NCBI GenBank assembly: GCA_003344405.1
Contig: NOWV01000249.1
Location: forward strand, 26,398 to 90,397
Reading direction: 5' to 3'
DNA length: 64,000 bases
Origin: Trichoplax sp. H2
Taxonomy: Eukaryota; Placozoa; Uniplacotomia; Trichoplacea
The first letter of the stretch is position 1; each line of letters starts with the position of its first letter. Shown piece by piece: positions 36,401 to 48,980 of the stretch. The position numbers and the translations under genes were made by a program. The notes beneath the pieces were generated by a model. The model was given only the letters and a program-made list of their open reading frames with translations. It did not search any database and had not been told where the DNA came from.

Positions 36401-38358
36401 AATGGTATGATCTTACGGGCATCAGTAGGTTGACATTGACTGGCTGCTAGCCATCTATGTGATATTGAATAATAATTAAAATTAAAATTTCGATCATAAA
36501 TTCGTTTTTCCTATCACCCTATCCGTATAATTTGTTAGTCATTAAGGAATAATGATGCTTAAATCCACAGAGTCGCAATATTAATTATAGTTTCGATACA
36601 ATGATGAGAGAAATCCAAGAGTCTTTCAATTAATAAGGAATTCTTATTATAATTCTATAATGACTAATCGCAATATGTAATACTCCAAATTGTAATAAGA
36701 GCCATGGGATTTATTATGTACCACTAAAAATAACTTTCGAATACTATATTAAATGCCTTATTTATTTAATCCTGCTTAAGTAATTGTGAATCAATCCAAA
36801 GAAATAACAACATACTAAATTATGTATCTTAAAAATTTTTCTGACGACAATATTTATCATTATAGGGTATAAGGATTGGTTTGTATAATTACAGTTTCTT
36901 ATCGCACGTGAAGGATATCTACAAATCCTAGGTTTTACTTGGTTAGATGGACGTTGTATTGGTTTTAAGACAGGATAGAATGAGGTAGAGAATTTCTGGG
37001 ATGGAGTTTAAGACTCATTATTTGGAAAGTTTTCGAAGTCAAGATAGTGTTAAATTATTTTTGGGCTAGTAAATATTAATTAATACTAATTTGATATGAT
37101 TTAAATTAAATAATTTTAAGGCATAATGTGTATGATTAGATTATGTAATGTAATTAGAATTCTTGAACATATTAAATATGATCGTTTTGTAAGCAATATG
37201 ATTCATAACATAAGGCATGTATTTATCTTAGTAGCTGCCAAATACAATCATTACTTTCATTCCCGGCATGCTTAAAAGTTAAGTTTGCATTGCTACAGTT
37301 TCCATATGTCTAATTAACTATCGTACTATAATTGACCTTTTACCTTTATCAGTAATATGACATATGACAAATAGTTCGATTCTATAAAAAAAACTAAGCA
37401 TTCTCTAGAAAAAAACAGTTACTGAGTAATTTTGTTAATCTAACTAATTAACGGTAACTAATTATGCAAATAGTCATATGTACTGAGTGAGCACATCAAA
37501 TGAGATTGGGCAATAACATTATATAAAATCAGTTATCGTACCCTAGACATGCAATTTATTGTCTGTAATAAGTAATTATGCCTTGATATGCAGCTTCTTA
37601 GCTACTATGACTTGAGACGTTTAAGAATCAATTACTATACCCACAGATATTGTTGTTTCTGATAAAATTGATCGTTCTCTAAAGTTATTGTTATGAACTT
37701 ACTTATTAGTACCGTCCGGTTTGGTATAAGAACTCTTGTAAAGACCGTTAAGAACGGTTGATAATGGAGCTTTAAAGTCAAATCGGACATAATAAGTACC
37801 AGCTCCTACAGCATTGTTTAATGCAACATAGTAATAGTCATTAGGTTTAAAGCCTTTGTGTTCTTTAATAGATAGCTTATTCTGTAAAGCTTGATCAGTA
37901 GCAACTTGAGGTGTTGTAGTTATTTCCATATCCTTGATGTGAAAAATAAAAATGTCGGTTTGTGATGTAACATTCAATTCAGCGACATTACTACCAGTAA
38001 AAGTTAAGGCAGTCATGTCGATTTCTAAGGTGAACCAATATTGGATTGGAATGACATTCTTTGGCAAGCGAATATTATTCACTGCTGCGTAAGGCGATAT
38101 AGGCTTTGCTGTTGTAGGTTTAGCAGTAACACCTTTCGTTGTTGGAGCCATCGTTGTCGGAGCCATAGTAGTAACAGCTTCAGTGCTTCCATGGCCGCTA
38201 GTTTGATTTCCTTGAGATAACACTCCAGCCAAAACACCTACAAGAACAATTACACCTATAACAATTATAGCTAGAATAAGTGCCTTCTTCTTGGATATAA
38301 AGTATCCATTAGGCTGCTTAGTTTGTGTTTCGAAATCTCCTTTTTCGTCAGTTGCCAT
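30481..38358 (-). CDS. membrane aminopeptidase, M1 family (aminopeptidase N-like), 20 exons
   Basis: Zinc metallo-aminopeptidase that would remove N-terminal residues from peptides outside the cell. Exons (minus, 5' to 3'): 38358-37703, 36454-36264, 35660-35575, 35437-35317, 34879-34725, 34516-34403, 34139-34005, 33796-33731, 33632-33567, 33352-33165, 32861-32779, 32581-32454, 32375-32320, 32227-32080, 31939-31866, 31683-31573, 31468-31301, 31110-30970, 30814-30733, 30627-30481. All join in phase to 971 codons, the family length. Seen: short cytosolic tail, type II membrane segment (about 26-47), Thr/Pro-rich stalk (about 55-88), exopeptidase motif GAMEN (362-366), zinc site HELAH (398-402) with Glu421 18 residues on, and the catalytic Tyr in ISYSKG (Tyr484). 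All catalytic residues are present, so it should be active. The intron after exon 4 appears to use a GC donor. The exon 12 acceptor is chosen for family length; an upstream one would add 24 odd residues. Confidence 0.95.
34888..35316 (-). other. GC-AG intron in the aminopeptidase gene (donor side)
   Basis: Exon 4 ends CAAG at 35317 and the next bases are GCATGC. Joining here to the acceptor at 34880 keeps phase and gives a family-like [13 protein letters not shown] junction. A GT donor compatible with phase lies about 30 bases further on, but it is weak and would insert about 11 foreign residues just before the GAMEN region. Confidence 0.6.
36455..37702 (-). other. first intron of the aminopeptidase gene, 1.25 kb
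   Basis: Much longer than the other introns of this gene (mostly 60-400 bases). It separates the tail/anchor/stalk exon from the catalytic ectodomain. No nested gene is seen. Confidence 0.7.
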
Positions 38359-41300
38359 GCTTTCTTACTATGCCAAAGAACAAATTGCACCTTGTCTTTA
38401 TGGTTTAATCAAGAGCTAAAAAAGTTACAAGCACACTGCGCTACCCACAGTAACAGATTGTTAATGCTCTTTGTCGTAACCTTAAATATCGTATATTACC
38501 AACTGTCCACTATTTAATTATTAGAAATCATCTTTAACGTATTTAACACGTGATTTAGCAAAATGTGTATTTTAGACGAACATCAACAGATGGTAGAAAG
38601 TTAAAGTGGAAATTTTAATATCATAACCAGATAGTTAGAACTAGAGAAATGTATTTCACAAGTCACATGATATATTTGATCGCTAACGATTGTCACATAT
38701 GAGTAGGAATTGTTGACTTTGTTTAGTTTTCTCTTTACTGCAGCTAGCCAATAGGTTATGAGCTTGATAGACTGAGCATATCGTAATTAGGTAAATATAA
38801 AGTGATTCATTATTACAGGAATGTACATCAAGCAGCGACTAGGTGTGGTATAAGTGATAAATATACAACGCATTTTTTTGTTTTATTCGAAATTGCATTT
38901 ACTTCTAGTGAATCATGGTGAGCACATGGAATTAATATCCTGTTCTAGGTGCTATCAGTTATTGCGATATTTCCAATAGATTTTTTCCACTAGTAGAAAT
39001 CCCTGTCTATGAAGCTAAGTTAGGCATCTTACAAGGAAGGCTTATATGGATAAATGGAGTAGATTATTACCATAGGTTAGCTAAAGTAACAAATTGATAT
39101 CATAAGCGATATAAAATGGGTATGGTATGAAAATCCGTGAAAGACAAACTTACAATAAAAGCATCATTGCAATCGTATTTGCATATCAGTATGATAACGT
39201 TTTGTATCTAAAAGTTAACATATGTCACGTATACTATTCTGTATTGAGATTCTCTTCTTGGAAAGACCTTAAAATCGATATTGGTAATGAGACAGTAGAA
39301 AATTTTAAGTCCTGCTTTATTTTATGAAAATAGCCAAATAAGTGATCTATAGCATTTGGTCAAAAAATAAAATCGCGCCCGAACAATAAAGTTCTAAAAT
39401 GCGATCACATAAAATATCTAGCAAAATTATGTTTCAGGTGTGATTATAACCAACACCGTACTAATTTTCATAAGTAAAGTAGGGTAGTCTTGAATTGCTA
39501 CAAATTGCTATTATCGTAACTTACGATAATAATAGACATTTCGATAAGATGGCCTTTAGCAAACAAATAAACTGATGTTGTTGAATATTATTTACATGAT
39601 CTACGTTGCATATAGAGCTTTTATAGGACGACTTGATAAATACTTTCTAAAATTCTTGAAGTTGTACAACCGAATGTAAATTCAAAATATTATGTGATTA
39701 CGATCTAACCAATAACATAATCACGATAATTTCTATTTCAGTGAAAAGGTGATGATACGAAGATCGAAGTGTATATCATCATATCGATATACAGTATTAA
39801 AAGTTAGTAACTGTTAATTTAATTTCAATTCATTTAATCTAATTTGAAAGGTAGACTATAATATATATAATTAATTTATTTACGTTAGACTAGACAGGCA
39901 AGGCCGTTAGAGGCTTGTAGTTTAATAATAATTCATGAAGTGCAATTCTTGATTATGACTGAATTTGAACCATTAAAAATATTTTAACAACCCATTGATT
40001 AAGATGATAGAAAATTCTTATTATGTTTGGATGTCAGTTATTCTATGCATAAAAGTTAGGAAATTTTAATACCTAAATTAATAGTTCCATTGTGTATCGA
40101 ACTGATTATTAAATCAACCTTAGCCAGGACTTTGGCTTCGATTGCATCATAATGTGTCATATTCATGTTTATATAAAGTAATTTTATGAAGTGACTCTTG
40201 ATAATTATAATATGCTACATAATATGATTTTATCGGAAAAATTACAGATAGCTGAGAGAGATATCTTTCATGGCAAATCTTGGAGAGATTGAGATCTTGC
40301 ACAGTATATTGTAATGATGGAAAAAAATCTTCAGAAGATAACAAATTACTACTCTTCTGTTGCGATATACTCAGCTATGAGCTATTTTGAGTTACCTAGC
40401 AATCTACCCAATCGAAGGTTGTACAGCATTCCTACTCAGCTATATTTGATTATTCTATCGCTTCTTTATGTATATGTAGCACATATAAATGGATATATGC
40501 ATCATGCACTAGCTGCAGTTTATTCCTAGATAAATAAATTTCATTCTCTGATAGTCAGAACTTTTGATGTCATTTCAGAGCTATCGATTATACTGCTAGC
40601 CATTAGTCTTTACATAGTTTATCCACTTCCTAGAGGATGGATTAATTCCTCTCGTAATTGTCATCTTGCCTTATGGTACAATTCATATTGTCAGACATAT
40701 TGTATGCAAAATTTTTTCACATTTTAAATTTTGTACTGTCTAAATTGTAAGATAAGTAGCTTATACTATAGCACAGTAGAGATCTAAGTGTTCTTAGAAT
40801 CTGAATTCTGCTATCGTATCGGTGACAATAATTATAATTTAATTGCTCTATGTATTAATTAGCCGTCGTAGAATATAGCATAGTATCTATACGCAGATCA
40901 CTAATATTACTTGATCGCATCCAATAGCATTGGATCAAGTACCAGGTCGGGAATCCTTTGTGTTATACTGTATTAATTGATCAAAGACGCATTCTTGTAG
41001 GACACAGTACTTACCGTAGCTGTAAGATAATTGCATTCGATTAGCGCTATAATGGCGTAGGTTTATAATTACGCCACATCATATTTGATTACTAAATCTT
41101 TATGGTCTTTAAGGCGTAGGTGTTGAACCCTGGTGCTGCCTGATACTACGTATTTTGTTCCGGAACCGGAATGTAAACAGGTTACACAGGCCCTGCAATA
41201 GGCCACCAGAAAAATAACCTCCTATTACATTACTCCCTGATCATGAAATGTAAACAGGCTATGCAAACGCTCCTATGAGCTACTAGAAAAAAACGAGATC

Positions 41301-41791
41301 AATGCACAATACTATGTAGAAGTGACTGCCTATAGTAAAATACATCTATAACTCTACAACATAGGGAATCGAGCATAGGCCTTCGACGTTAATTCGTAGT
41401 ATTCCTCTATTTAATAATCATTCTCATTTACTGTCCCTAAATAAAATCTTGTATTATAACGATACAAAAATCACGTTAATAGTTTTCAAATGCATATCAT
41501 AAATACTGAGTAATTTCATAAATATTTCACTGCTGGAGCGTGAATCAATGAATTAATTTTATTATTAATGGTGGTTAGGATCATCACGTCAAGATCTACA
41601 AATGTCGCTATGGTCCTATATGACCCCTTGTCCGTCTCTCGTACATGGTACACTATCCTACTTTAATAACCCATATATGGCACTTTACCTTACTCTACAC
41701 TATAGTAAGGTAATCCAGTGGAAGTCTGTAGCCATGGGGATTCGAGATACCCATAGTCTGCCAGTATCGTCTTCCATCTACTACTCCCAAC
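38359..41791. other. intergenic, 3.4 kb, between divergent aminopeptidase and TTI2
   Basis: No gene is supported. Frames of 60-70 codons at 38323, 39127, 40147, 40314 and 41602 show no motifs or splice support. The right third (about 41050-41790) is less AT-rich. It contains a diverged two-copy repeat near 41166-41297 whose copies share gaa(t/a)tgtaaacagg(t/c)ta and a cag/tagaaaaa tail. Confidence 0.5.
41166..41297. repeat. diverged two-copy repeat, about 77-bp period
   Basis: aatgtaaacaggttacac near 41171 and aatgtaaacaggctatgc near 41248 begin matching stretches that continue through ggccac/agctac and agaaaaa. Indels separate the copies. Confidence 0.5.
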
Positions 41792-44700
41792 ATGTCAACA
41801 ACCTGGTGGAGCGATGAATGGAGCAAATTTATCGAGTGCTATCGTCATAGCAATCATGAATTGAGTTTCGATCCATCTAAGGTATGTCTATATATAATAT
41901 GATTAAGTCTATCGCTTTTATAAGGGTAACAACAGTCACTATTTTGCTAATGTCTCTCCTCATTGACTCGATCGCATTGAATGCATGGATGCCGTAGGTG
42001 ACATTGGAAATTGTACAGTCAATCGAGAATGACAACTCCACTGACAGCCTTACTTTGGTCTTAACGACTATATGTCAATTAATGATGAGCTTTAAAGCTG
42101 AAGAAAAGGCCATAATTGAGCTAAGGTTTATACTAGATTGGATAACGATAATAATTTGGCTAGATTTATTTCTAAATAACGTTGTCTTAAATGTAGAAAT
42201 CTATGCAATCGTATTCCAAAATGGTGCTCAGCTGGTTGTTTCTATCGGACGATTCACTCTTTATTGGATGAGCAATTGTATTGGAGTCAAGGATCACATT
42301 ATTCGGTATAAAATTACTAAGGTACTGTAATATTTTAATAGTTGCGTTAAGTAACATGAGATATTTCTTACCCTATGGACAGAAAACGCTGACAGACGTG
42401 GTACAGTGTATTATAGTCAGTGATAACGCATCGGAATGGCTGCTGGAAGAGCCACCTAATTCACATGATAATCAACATCAAAATGATCTACTAATGTTTT
42501 GTGCCAATCTAATAAGAGAATTACATCTGATAAAGTTAAAAGATGAAAATGATGGTGAGAAGATACTATATTCGGATAATTGTATAAATGCAATGTGATA
42601 CTACTACAATTATTTAGTACAACAAATAGCTTAAAACCTGATATCGCTTGTGTAGTACTAAATCCAAGAGACGTTGAACTATATAACACCAAAGCCTACT
42701 TCAGCATACACATTTTGGCATCCTTATTACGTTGTGGAATTACGAAATCTGATAACTGCGAAGGGGAAGGAAATAACTGTACTCTTGTTTGGTCGTTAGT
42801 TAGAAAGATTGCCAGCTCTGCTTTCATATTCTTTGCAGCATGTCATAGTAATGAGGTCAATTATGCAAATAAGAATCTACCATGGATTACACCTGAAGCA
42901 ATTGAATATATTGATGGTAAGAAAGTAATCCTGCAGTAGTGTAATTTTTTCACGTTTAGGTGAAAACAAGTGCAAAGGACGGTCATAACAGCTCTAAGTA
43001 TTTCTAATACATTCATTTACTACTGCGAAATGTTTCAGTTTCATCTACATACTTATAACCATGACTTTTTATGTACTACCTCTTTAATTATGATTTTAGA
43101 TTTAATATCCGCCCTGCTACAGACGTGTAATCTTAATAATGTTACGTCCTTATTAACTGGAGTAAATCGTTCGGAAAGAACTGCTAATAAAGGTAAGGAT
43201 AAAATCTGAATAGTACATCAGAAGCGATCATTTGTCTCATAGTCATAAATTAAAAATTTTTACTGCAAATTAGGAAATTTTATCAATCGTTATCCAGATG
43301 GCTTCTTATCATTAATTATGAAAGAAATGCAGCCCTATATATGCCATTCTAACTGGAAATTATATCCAATAGCGAAATATTGTCTAGCTTGGATAATTTC
43401 TAACGTTAAGGCAAGCCAAAAATTATTCATTTACGTAAATCTTTATCCTTTTATATGTCAACGTACTAACTAAGAATCCTTTCTTTCAGCATCCACATTT
43501 AAATAATCACCTAGACTCTTGCCTTCCTACAATTTTAACTCTAATTGATGATCATCAGGTATCGCTTACTCCATGTTTCACATTTGTGATAAAGGTTGCA
43601 AATAAACTTGTAATGCAAATAACCATGTAACATTGCCTATGGATTAAGTTATGTCGTTAAGCTGTATCCTATCTATTAATAGGTTGAGAATAAGATAATA
43701 AGCATCAAGTGCCTGAAACATGTTATTGACAATGTGGTAAAAAGACTATTCCACTACCAGTTTATTAATCACGAAAGCATTTTATAAGTTTACCTATTAT
43801 ATATTTGAATACTATGTAGGATGCTTCCGAGCTGAAACGATATGAACGAGCAAGTGTTATTCACCATGTCAGTCTATCAAAAAATAATACCTGACATATT
43901 TAGTCATTGCATTTCGTAAATAATATATTGTATTATCGTGTATTACACGTCATAGTTAGCAGTTAGCGTCGACTTGAAATATTGTCCAATTTTTTTTGTG
44001 TTATCACAGGCACTATCGCAACAACTATATCTAAGAGAACCAACGCTGATCCCTGTTCTTCATTCATGCTTGCTAAGTATCCTTGAAGTGATAGAAAAAT
44101 CCCCAAGGGATTATAGAAATGCTCCTCGGAAGGTATTTGAGCCCCCTCAATTACTATCATATTAGCAAAGAAAATTGATTTAAATGAATTATTTCACATA
44201 TTCCAGTTCGATAATTTCGATAAAATTATATCTACCGTATTAAATTCAATGGAGTTTGAAAGCGAAATAGCACTTCGTAAGGTAGGTCTCCTACATCATT
44301 GAGGTACCTTTTTAATTTATTGAAACATATAGTGCTCTGTATGAATAGAATTCTAATGTTGTTTAGGCTTATGCACAAAACTTGTACAAGTTTATCGAAC
44401 ATATGGGGATTTCGATAGTAAAGCACATCAACGTTAGTGACAAATGATTTATGTTTTGCTTTCCCGTACATACTGTATCAGGTATGAGCATCGGTAATCT
44501 TGTAAATTTTCAGAAAATATTGTCGGTCCTGATATCATACTTGGAAGTCTATGATGGGCCTACTGAGCATATCCGATTTCTTATCCTTAAAGCTTTAAAG
44601 TACCTTATCATAGAAGCATGGCCTAGGTATTCCCTTATCTTGACAATGTTTTATTGTTAACTGAAATAACATTACAATTTCTGATAAAAGAGCAAACCTA

Positions 44701-45327
44701 AACTTGCCGCCTTGCCGTTTTTTCGCAACTGTTTTGTAGAATTCCAGCTCATTTCGGAAAGATTTTTAAATCTTTATCACGATTGTTAATAGACGTTCGT
44801 GGTATTTCCGCGACTACAACTACTCCTATAGAAGGTTTGTCGTGCTAACCCTTGAAAGAGTATTTTCGTTTTGCGAGGTATAAAAGTGTCTGCTATACTA
44901 ACATAATATAATCTTTGCGCTGTGTACTGGTATAATTCTGGAAAATATGCAAACTAGTTGAAAATAAACTATTTCATGACACCGTCCAAACGATGAAATT
45001 ACTAAGCAAGTGTTGCCCGCAATTGTTTAAGGTATGACGACGTTTACGGCCAGTATCATAGCACACTGTAAATACCGATGTGTGCTAACTATTACCTTGC
45101 TAGAGAAACGTTTTGCAGTACTTCATTTTAACGTTACTACTGCCAATTATTCGAATCTTCAACCTATTCTCAATTGTAACTTCATTGACTTCAAGGAATA
45201 TATGCAAAGTATACGATCACTCAACATTCCGCCACTCGATGAATTTATCTCTCTGTACGAAAAAGTACATTCAGAGAGCATTGAAATCGTAGATTTTATT
45301 AAAGGTATGCATAATATTAATTTATAA
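41792..45327 (+). CDS. TTI2: TELO2-interacting protein 2 (TTI2), 16 exons
   Basis: Subunit of the TTT complex (TELO2-TTI1-TTI2), an HSP90-linked chaperone that stabilises PIKK kinases such as mTOR, ATM and ATR. Exons: 41792-41881, 41998-42125, 42361-42554, 42671-42916, 43100-43192, 43274-43410, 43490-43558, 43682-43735, 43820-43867, 44010-44132, 44207-44281, 44367-44432, 44514-44626, 44740-44834, 44958-45031, 45196-45327. All are phase-consistent, giving 578 codons (human about 508). Resemblance to human TTI2 as I recall it is strongest in exons 12-14, around GISIVKH, SYLEVYDGP and EAWPRIPAH. Weaker matches run through HPHLNNHL, ENKIISIKCL and SQQLYLREP. The protein is an all-helical HEAT-type solenoid. 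Exons 1-4 rest on phase and weak similarity. Exon 2 could instead end at 42108 with a GC donor joined to 42383. Intron 6 has a GC donor. The gene is convergent with MIC13. Confidence 0.85.
43411..43489 (+). other. GC-AG intron in TTI2
   Basis: Exon ends GTTAAG and the intron begins GCAAGC, the classical GC-donor context (AG|GCAAG). The acceptor is tttctttcag. Both sides are phase 0, and the join gives the family-like NVK-HPHLNNHL. No GT donor nearby preserves the frame as well. Confidence 0.7.
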
Positions 45328-46063
45328 GGAGACAAAGTTATCATGAATTTCTTGCATTGCATTAAGACTTACGACTACCCTGTGCTGATTTAATGTTGAA
45401 GTAGTATACAGTAATGATCATATTTAGAGGTAAATGAGGCTCGGTCAAAGAGATAATCCAGCCTTTCTTTTGTTACAGATTCACCAGATGCCATTACAGC
45501 CCTACGATTAGCTCTTTCTTAATCATATTCCTTGTTTTGATTAGTAGCTATCACTCCTGGTAGAATTAACTCATTGCACTGTACGATAAGGTTACGATCA
45601 TGTAAAGATTTATTATAGGTGTATGATAGCGAGGGTATCCTTGATAGGATTGTAAAGATCGTCACATGCACGGTCAAAGTTTATTTCCTACTATAAATCA
45701 ATACATTTCTCGTAACTGTATTTTATATCAAGTTTGGAATAGCATAACGTTATTATCCGCTCAATCTAGAAGATATTTGCAATGCTGTATTATAGAGTAA
45801 CGTGTACAAAGGATATACTCACACCAATAATTGCAAACATACAACATTAAGTTTATATGAGATAATTTACAAGTAGCTAAATTTTTTAGTGATTTATACA
45901 TAAAATAACAATGTTAAATTTGTTCAGCAGCTATCAAGAACTGTCAATACTTTGAGTTATTGCAAATAGACTCCGATTTATCCATTTAACGATGTCAATA
46001 ACATATAACTGATGCTGTTAACCGTTTTCATGATTAATAAAATTACTGACTGACACCCAATTA
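45328..46063. other. short convergent spacer between TTI2 and MIC13
   Basis: No gene is seen. The two genes point toward each other here, so the stretch must hold both 3' ends. An AATAAA is present on the plus strand near 46035 (ttaataaaat). Confidence 0.5.
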
Positions 46064-47440
46064 TTACTTTAAGGAATCCTTGATAATATCGTTGATTTTT
46101 TCAGGACTATTCTTTAAACCAAAGAAGACACTGTTAACTCCACTATTCCAATATTCTTTGAGCTTCTCTGTAGCCACATTATCCTGTAAAGGAACGAGTA
46201 CTGTCCATTAGTCATAGCTTCATATAATACCATAGGTGAACAAGTTTTGCATTTAGCTCACGTTTACAATGTAACTGTGCCTATCATCTGCATTATAATT
46301 TCACAATGAAGAAACTTTAACAGCTATATATTTTACATGAATACATAGTACATGGTACACAGTAATCATCCTGATTAAAGTAAAGCTAGGTCCTATATAC
46401 CGTATATTAAAATACAGTATCATCGTCTAAGCTACTGGTACTGGGTAATGGTCTAGCCACTTAAGGTTAATACAAGCATATACTGTACAGTAGTAGGAAA
46501 TACTGCTAGTATCAGATATAAAAGTTAGGCAGCTCAAGATCCGTTTGCTGTAGATAGTCCCTAATCTGTCTTCAATTCGTCGCAATAGTGTGGAATTGCT
46601 AACTATCGATACAAATACATTTAAAACTAGTTCAACTTTGCTAGTATCAGATCTAGTGTTAATATCTAGGTATTGCGTCTGAAGATGTATACGTAAATAA
46701 TCTTGACAATATAATTGTACACATCGCCTGCATTCTAGTTTACGAGAAAAATTCAATTCATCGTAACAGTATACTGTAGAGTTGCTAGCTAACGATACAA
46801 AAACGTTCAAAACTAGTTGAACTTTGTTAGCATCAGATCTGGTATAAGTACTGTATAAGTATGTTAAAATATCGATGTCTAGGCCAGTGGATAGAAGCCT
46901 GATTGCTTCAAGCTACTACCATACCGTATGGGAGGAGATCTTATTTGCTAGGATGATGAGAGAGAGGAGTTTGATTAGACAGCTCTATTTACTGTCGACA
47001 GTGTATCATCTGTCTTCAATACGTCGTAATAGCGCGGAATAACTTTATAACTAGTTAATCTTTGATAGGGTGAGATCTAGCATACGATCTCGTTCTAGCT
47101 GGAAATGAATAGTGGCATTTATCGCAAAAATATGGACCCTCAAACTGTAGGTAAACAACATCTCACAAGACCAACTATCATCCTGGTATGATCAACGATT
47201 TAACCCAATGTTTCAATTACTTACTCTTAAATTAGATAATCTGTCCTCAGCTGCCATTTTCTCCGCTTGATTCAATTGGGGTAAAAAGGTTGCTTTGACT
47301 TTATTATAAACTTCACCGCTGTTATTGGTAGAATTGCTCCATAATCCTTCCACAACAGTCAAGTAGACTGCACCTACTCCAATACCCACTTTGAAGGCAA
47401 ATTTAGCAAATCTAAATGATCGACTTCCACTCGACGCCAT
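46064..47440 (-). CDS. MICOS13: MICOS complex subunit MIC13 (QIL1)
   Basis: Small inner-mitochondrial-membrane protein that bridges MICOS subcomplexes at cristae junctions. Two exons, 47440-47225 and 46183-46064, separated by a 1041-base intron (donor AGA|GTAAGT, acceptor ttacag), join in phase 0 to give 111 residues (human 118). Seen: a Gly-rich membrane helix KVGIGVGAVYL at about residues 17-27, matching the GxxxG-bearing helix of MIC13. The second exon has the family signature EYWNSGV followed by a C-terminal amphipathic helix, aligning with the DSWN(A)G region of human MIC13. The assignment rests on this two-part match and on length and topology. The first exon alone would read through the donor and stop after three more residues. 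Confidence 0.85.
46555..47090. repeat. three degenerate repeat copies inside the MIC13 intron
   Basis: A unit of about 85-100 bases containing cgtcg(c/t)aatag, aactagtt(c/g)aactttg(c/t)tag and atcagatct occurs near 46568-46655, 46757-46845 and 47018-47085. The 127-codon frame over two copies (46427-46810, minus) contains the same peptide twice because of this repeat, and is not called as a gene. Confidence 0.65.
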
Positions 47441-47874
47441 CGATTTATGTCTGTTTAATTACAAGCTGTCTTCAATAACCGATCTCTCACTGAATTCCGA
47501 TAATAGAATAGCGTAAAAACTACTCTTTAAGGAGATCAATCTAACCACAAGGAACTTACCTCCCTACAGGAGTACTATTTTCATCCAATATGGGGATGCC
47601 TTTAACTTAAATGTTGCAGGAACAGGTCTAAGAGAGCTGATCAATTTGAGTAGTTAGCCAATAATCGCACTGATGATGCTATAGTACTCACTATAACTTC
47701 GAGTCAAGAATGTAGCACAATACTATCCATAGTATAGCTGTCGGCTCCGGTAATCATTTTTTCAACGGTGCTAGAGAGGCTATACCGCTGTCTGTTCCGT
47801 CTGTTACATGACGTAACCATGCTGCAGATCACAGCGTCTGCGCAGTAAAAGAGCGAAATTTTAATGTTTTCGCT

Positions 47875-47885
47875 CCAATATGGCG
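47875..47885 (+). promoter_or_regulatory. YY1-like motif upstream of MIC13
   Basis: ccaatatggcg resembles the YY1 consensus CAAnATGGCGGC. It lies 435 bases upstream of the MIC13 start codon. YY1-type sites are common at animal promoters of mitochondrial genes (established). Function here is a guess. Confidence 0.25.
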
Positions 47886-48094
47886 TTGAATTTTAATTTT
47901 GGGATTTGTATGCATTCATCCAACAGTAAATCACCAAAAAAATTCGCACTCTTATATTGCCGGTGAAATTGATTAACTACCGTACTATATATCAGGTATA
48001 TACTGTTTAAGATGGCCGTATTACTATAGTGTACTATAGTTGATTCATTATATGCTTTCTTTTGCTATGCTACTATACTGTATGATAAGATATT

Positions 48095-48320
48095 GCCTGC
48101 TCTACCTGTGATATACTGTAGAATTATAGGTATTAGCTGCTTCTTTACTGAATAAATAAATAATAATTACTACTAGATTATAGGGATATACATAATAAGA
48201 TTATGCCTGCTGTACCTGTGATATACTGTAAAATTACAGATATTAACCGCTTCTTTACTAAATAAGCAATGATTGCCACTAAATGATAGGGATATACATA
48301 ATAATAAGATTATACCGATA
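48095..48320. repeat. two-copy tandem repeat, about 108-112 bp
   Basis: gcctgct(c/g)tacctgtgatatactgta opens both copies (about 48097 and 48209). Each continues through gcttctttact(g/a)aataa to atagggatatacataataagattat. Confidence 0.85.
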
Positions 48321-48364
48321 AATAAGAGCATATAAGCGCAATCATAATTGCATATTTGCATCTG

Positions 48365-48980
48365 TTACATTTTGGACAAGCATTTTAGTGCTAAGGACCT
48401 TATGCACATACAACAAGAACGCTTTTGCAAATGGGAGAATATGCTGATTACATATTGCGTATAGCTACTGTGCTTAGTTTGAATACTGTAGGCAAAAAAA
48501 TTGAGAAAGTCCCTTTTTTTTGAGACAGTGAATGTTATAAGAGCCTTAAATAGTAAATCATATAATTGTACTATAAGATTACAATAAAGCTTTTGAAAAT
48601 GAGAGAATATACCGATTACATAATTGTATCTGTTGTGCTTTGGGTGAGTATTTGAATACTGTACGCAAAGAATATAAGAAAATTCCCCTGTTTGTAATAG
48701 TAAATGTTATAAAGGTCGTATACATATGCATTATTATGCAACAGCGCCTCATTAACGTCCCTAAAAATATTGAAATTTGCTGATGATGCCTTCACAGTCA
48801 TCATCTTTTGGATCAGCATTTTGGTACAATACTTGAAGAATATGAGCAATGGTCACTATCGTAACAATAAATGTTATAAGAACCTTCTGGGTATGTACAG
48901 TATATTATTAATTTATATTATATTTGTAATGTAACATTACAATAATGCCCCTGAAGTATGAGAATATGCCGCTCTACACA
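48365..48980. repeat. degenerate tandem repeat, about 170-190 bp, three or more copies
   Basis: Shared blocks are gcttttg(c/a)aaatg(g/a)gagaatat (48420, 48589; weaker at 48948), tttgaatactgta(g/c)gcaaa, and aatgttataag/aag (48531, 48705, 48868). Copies are diverged with indels. Confidence 0.6.

Noticed and set aside
40314-40529. 71-codon hydrophobic frame as a small membrane protein
   Set aside because: Nothing beyond AT-driven hydrophobicity supports it, and there is no recognisable promoter or partner exon.
41602-41817. 71-codon frame overlapping the first TTI2 exon
   Set aside because: It lies in a different frame from the phase-consistent TTI2 exon chain and has no family resemblance.
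42109-42110. GC donor at TTI2 exon 2 (AAAAG|GCCATA)
   Set aside because: A GT donor at 42126 joined to an acceptor at 42360 also keeps frame and needs no unusual site, so it is mentioned only as an alternative.
44451-44513. Extension of the TTI2 exon at 44514 upstream to an ATG at 44451
   Set aside because: Ending the intron at tttcag|AAA and using the separate exon 44367-44432 restores the exact family spacing; the extension would break it.
46427-46810. 127-codon frame as an independent gene
   Set aside because: It lies in the MIC13 intron, is repeat-derived, and has no domain or signal features.
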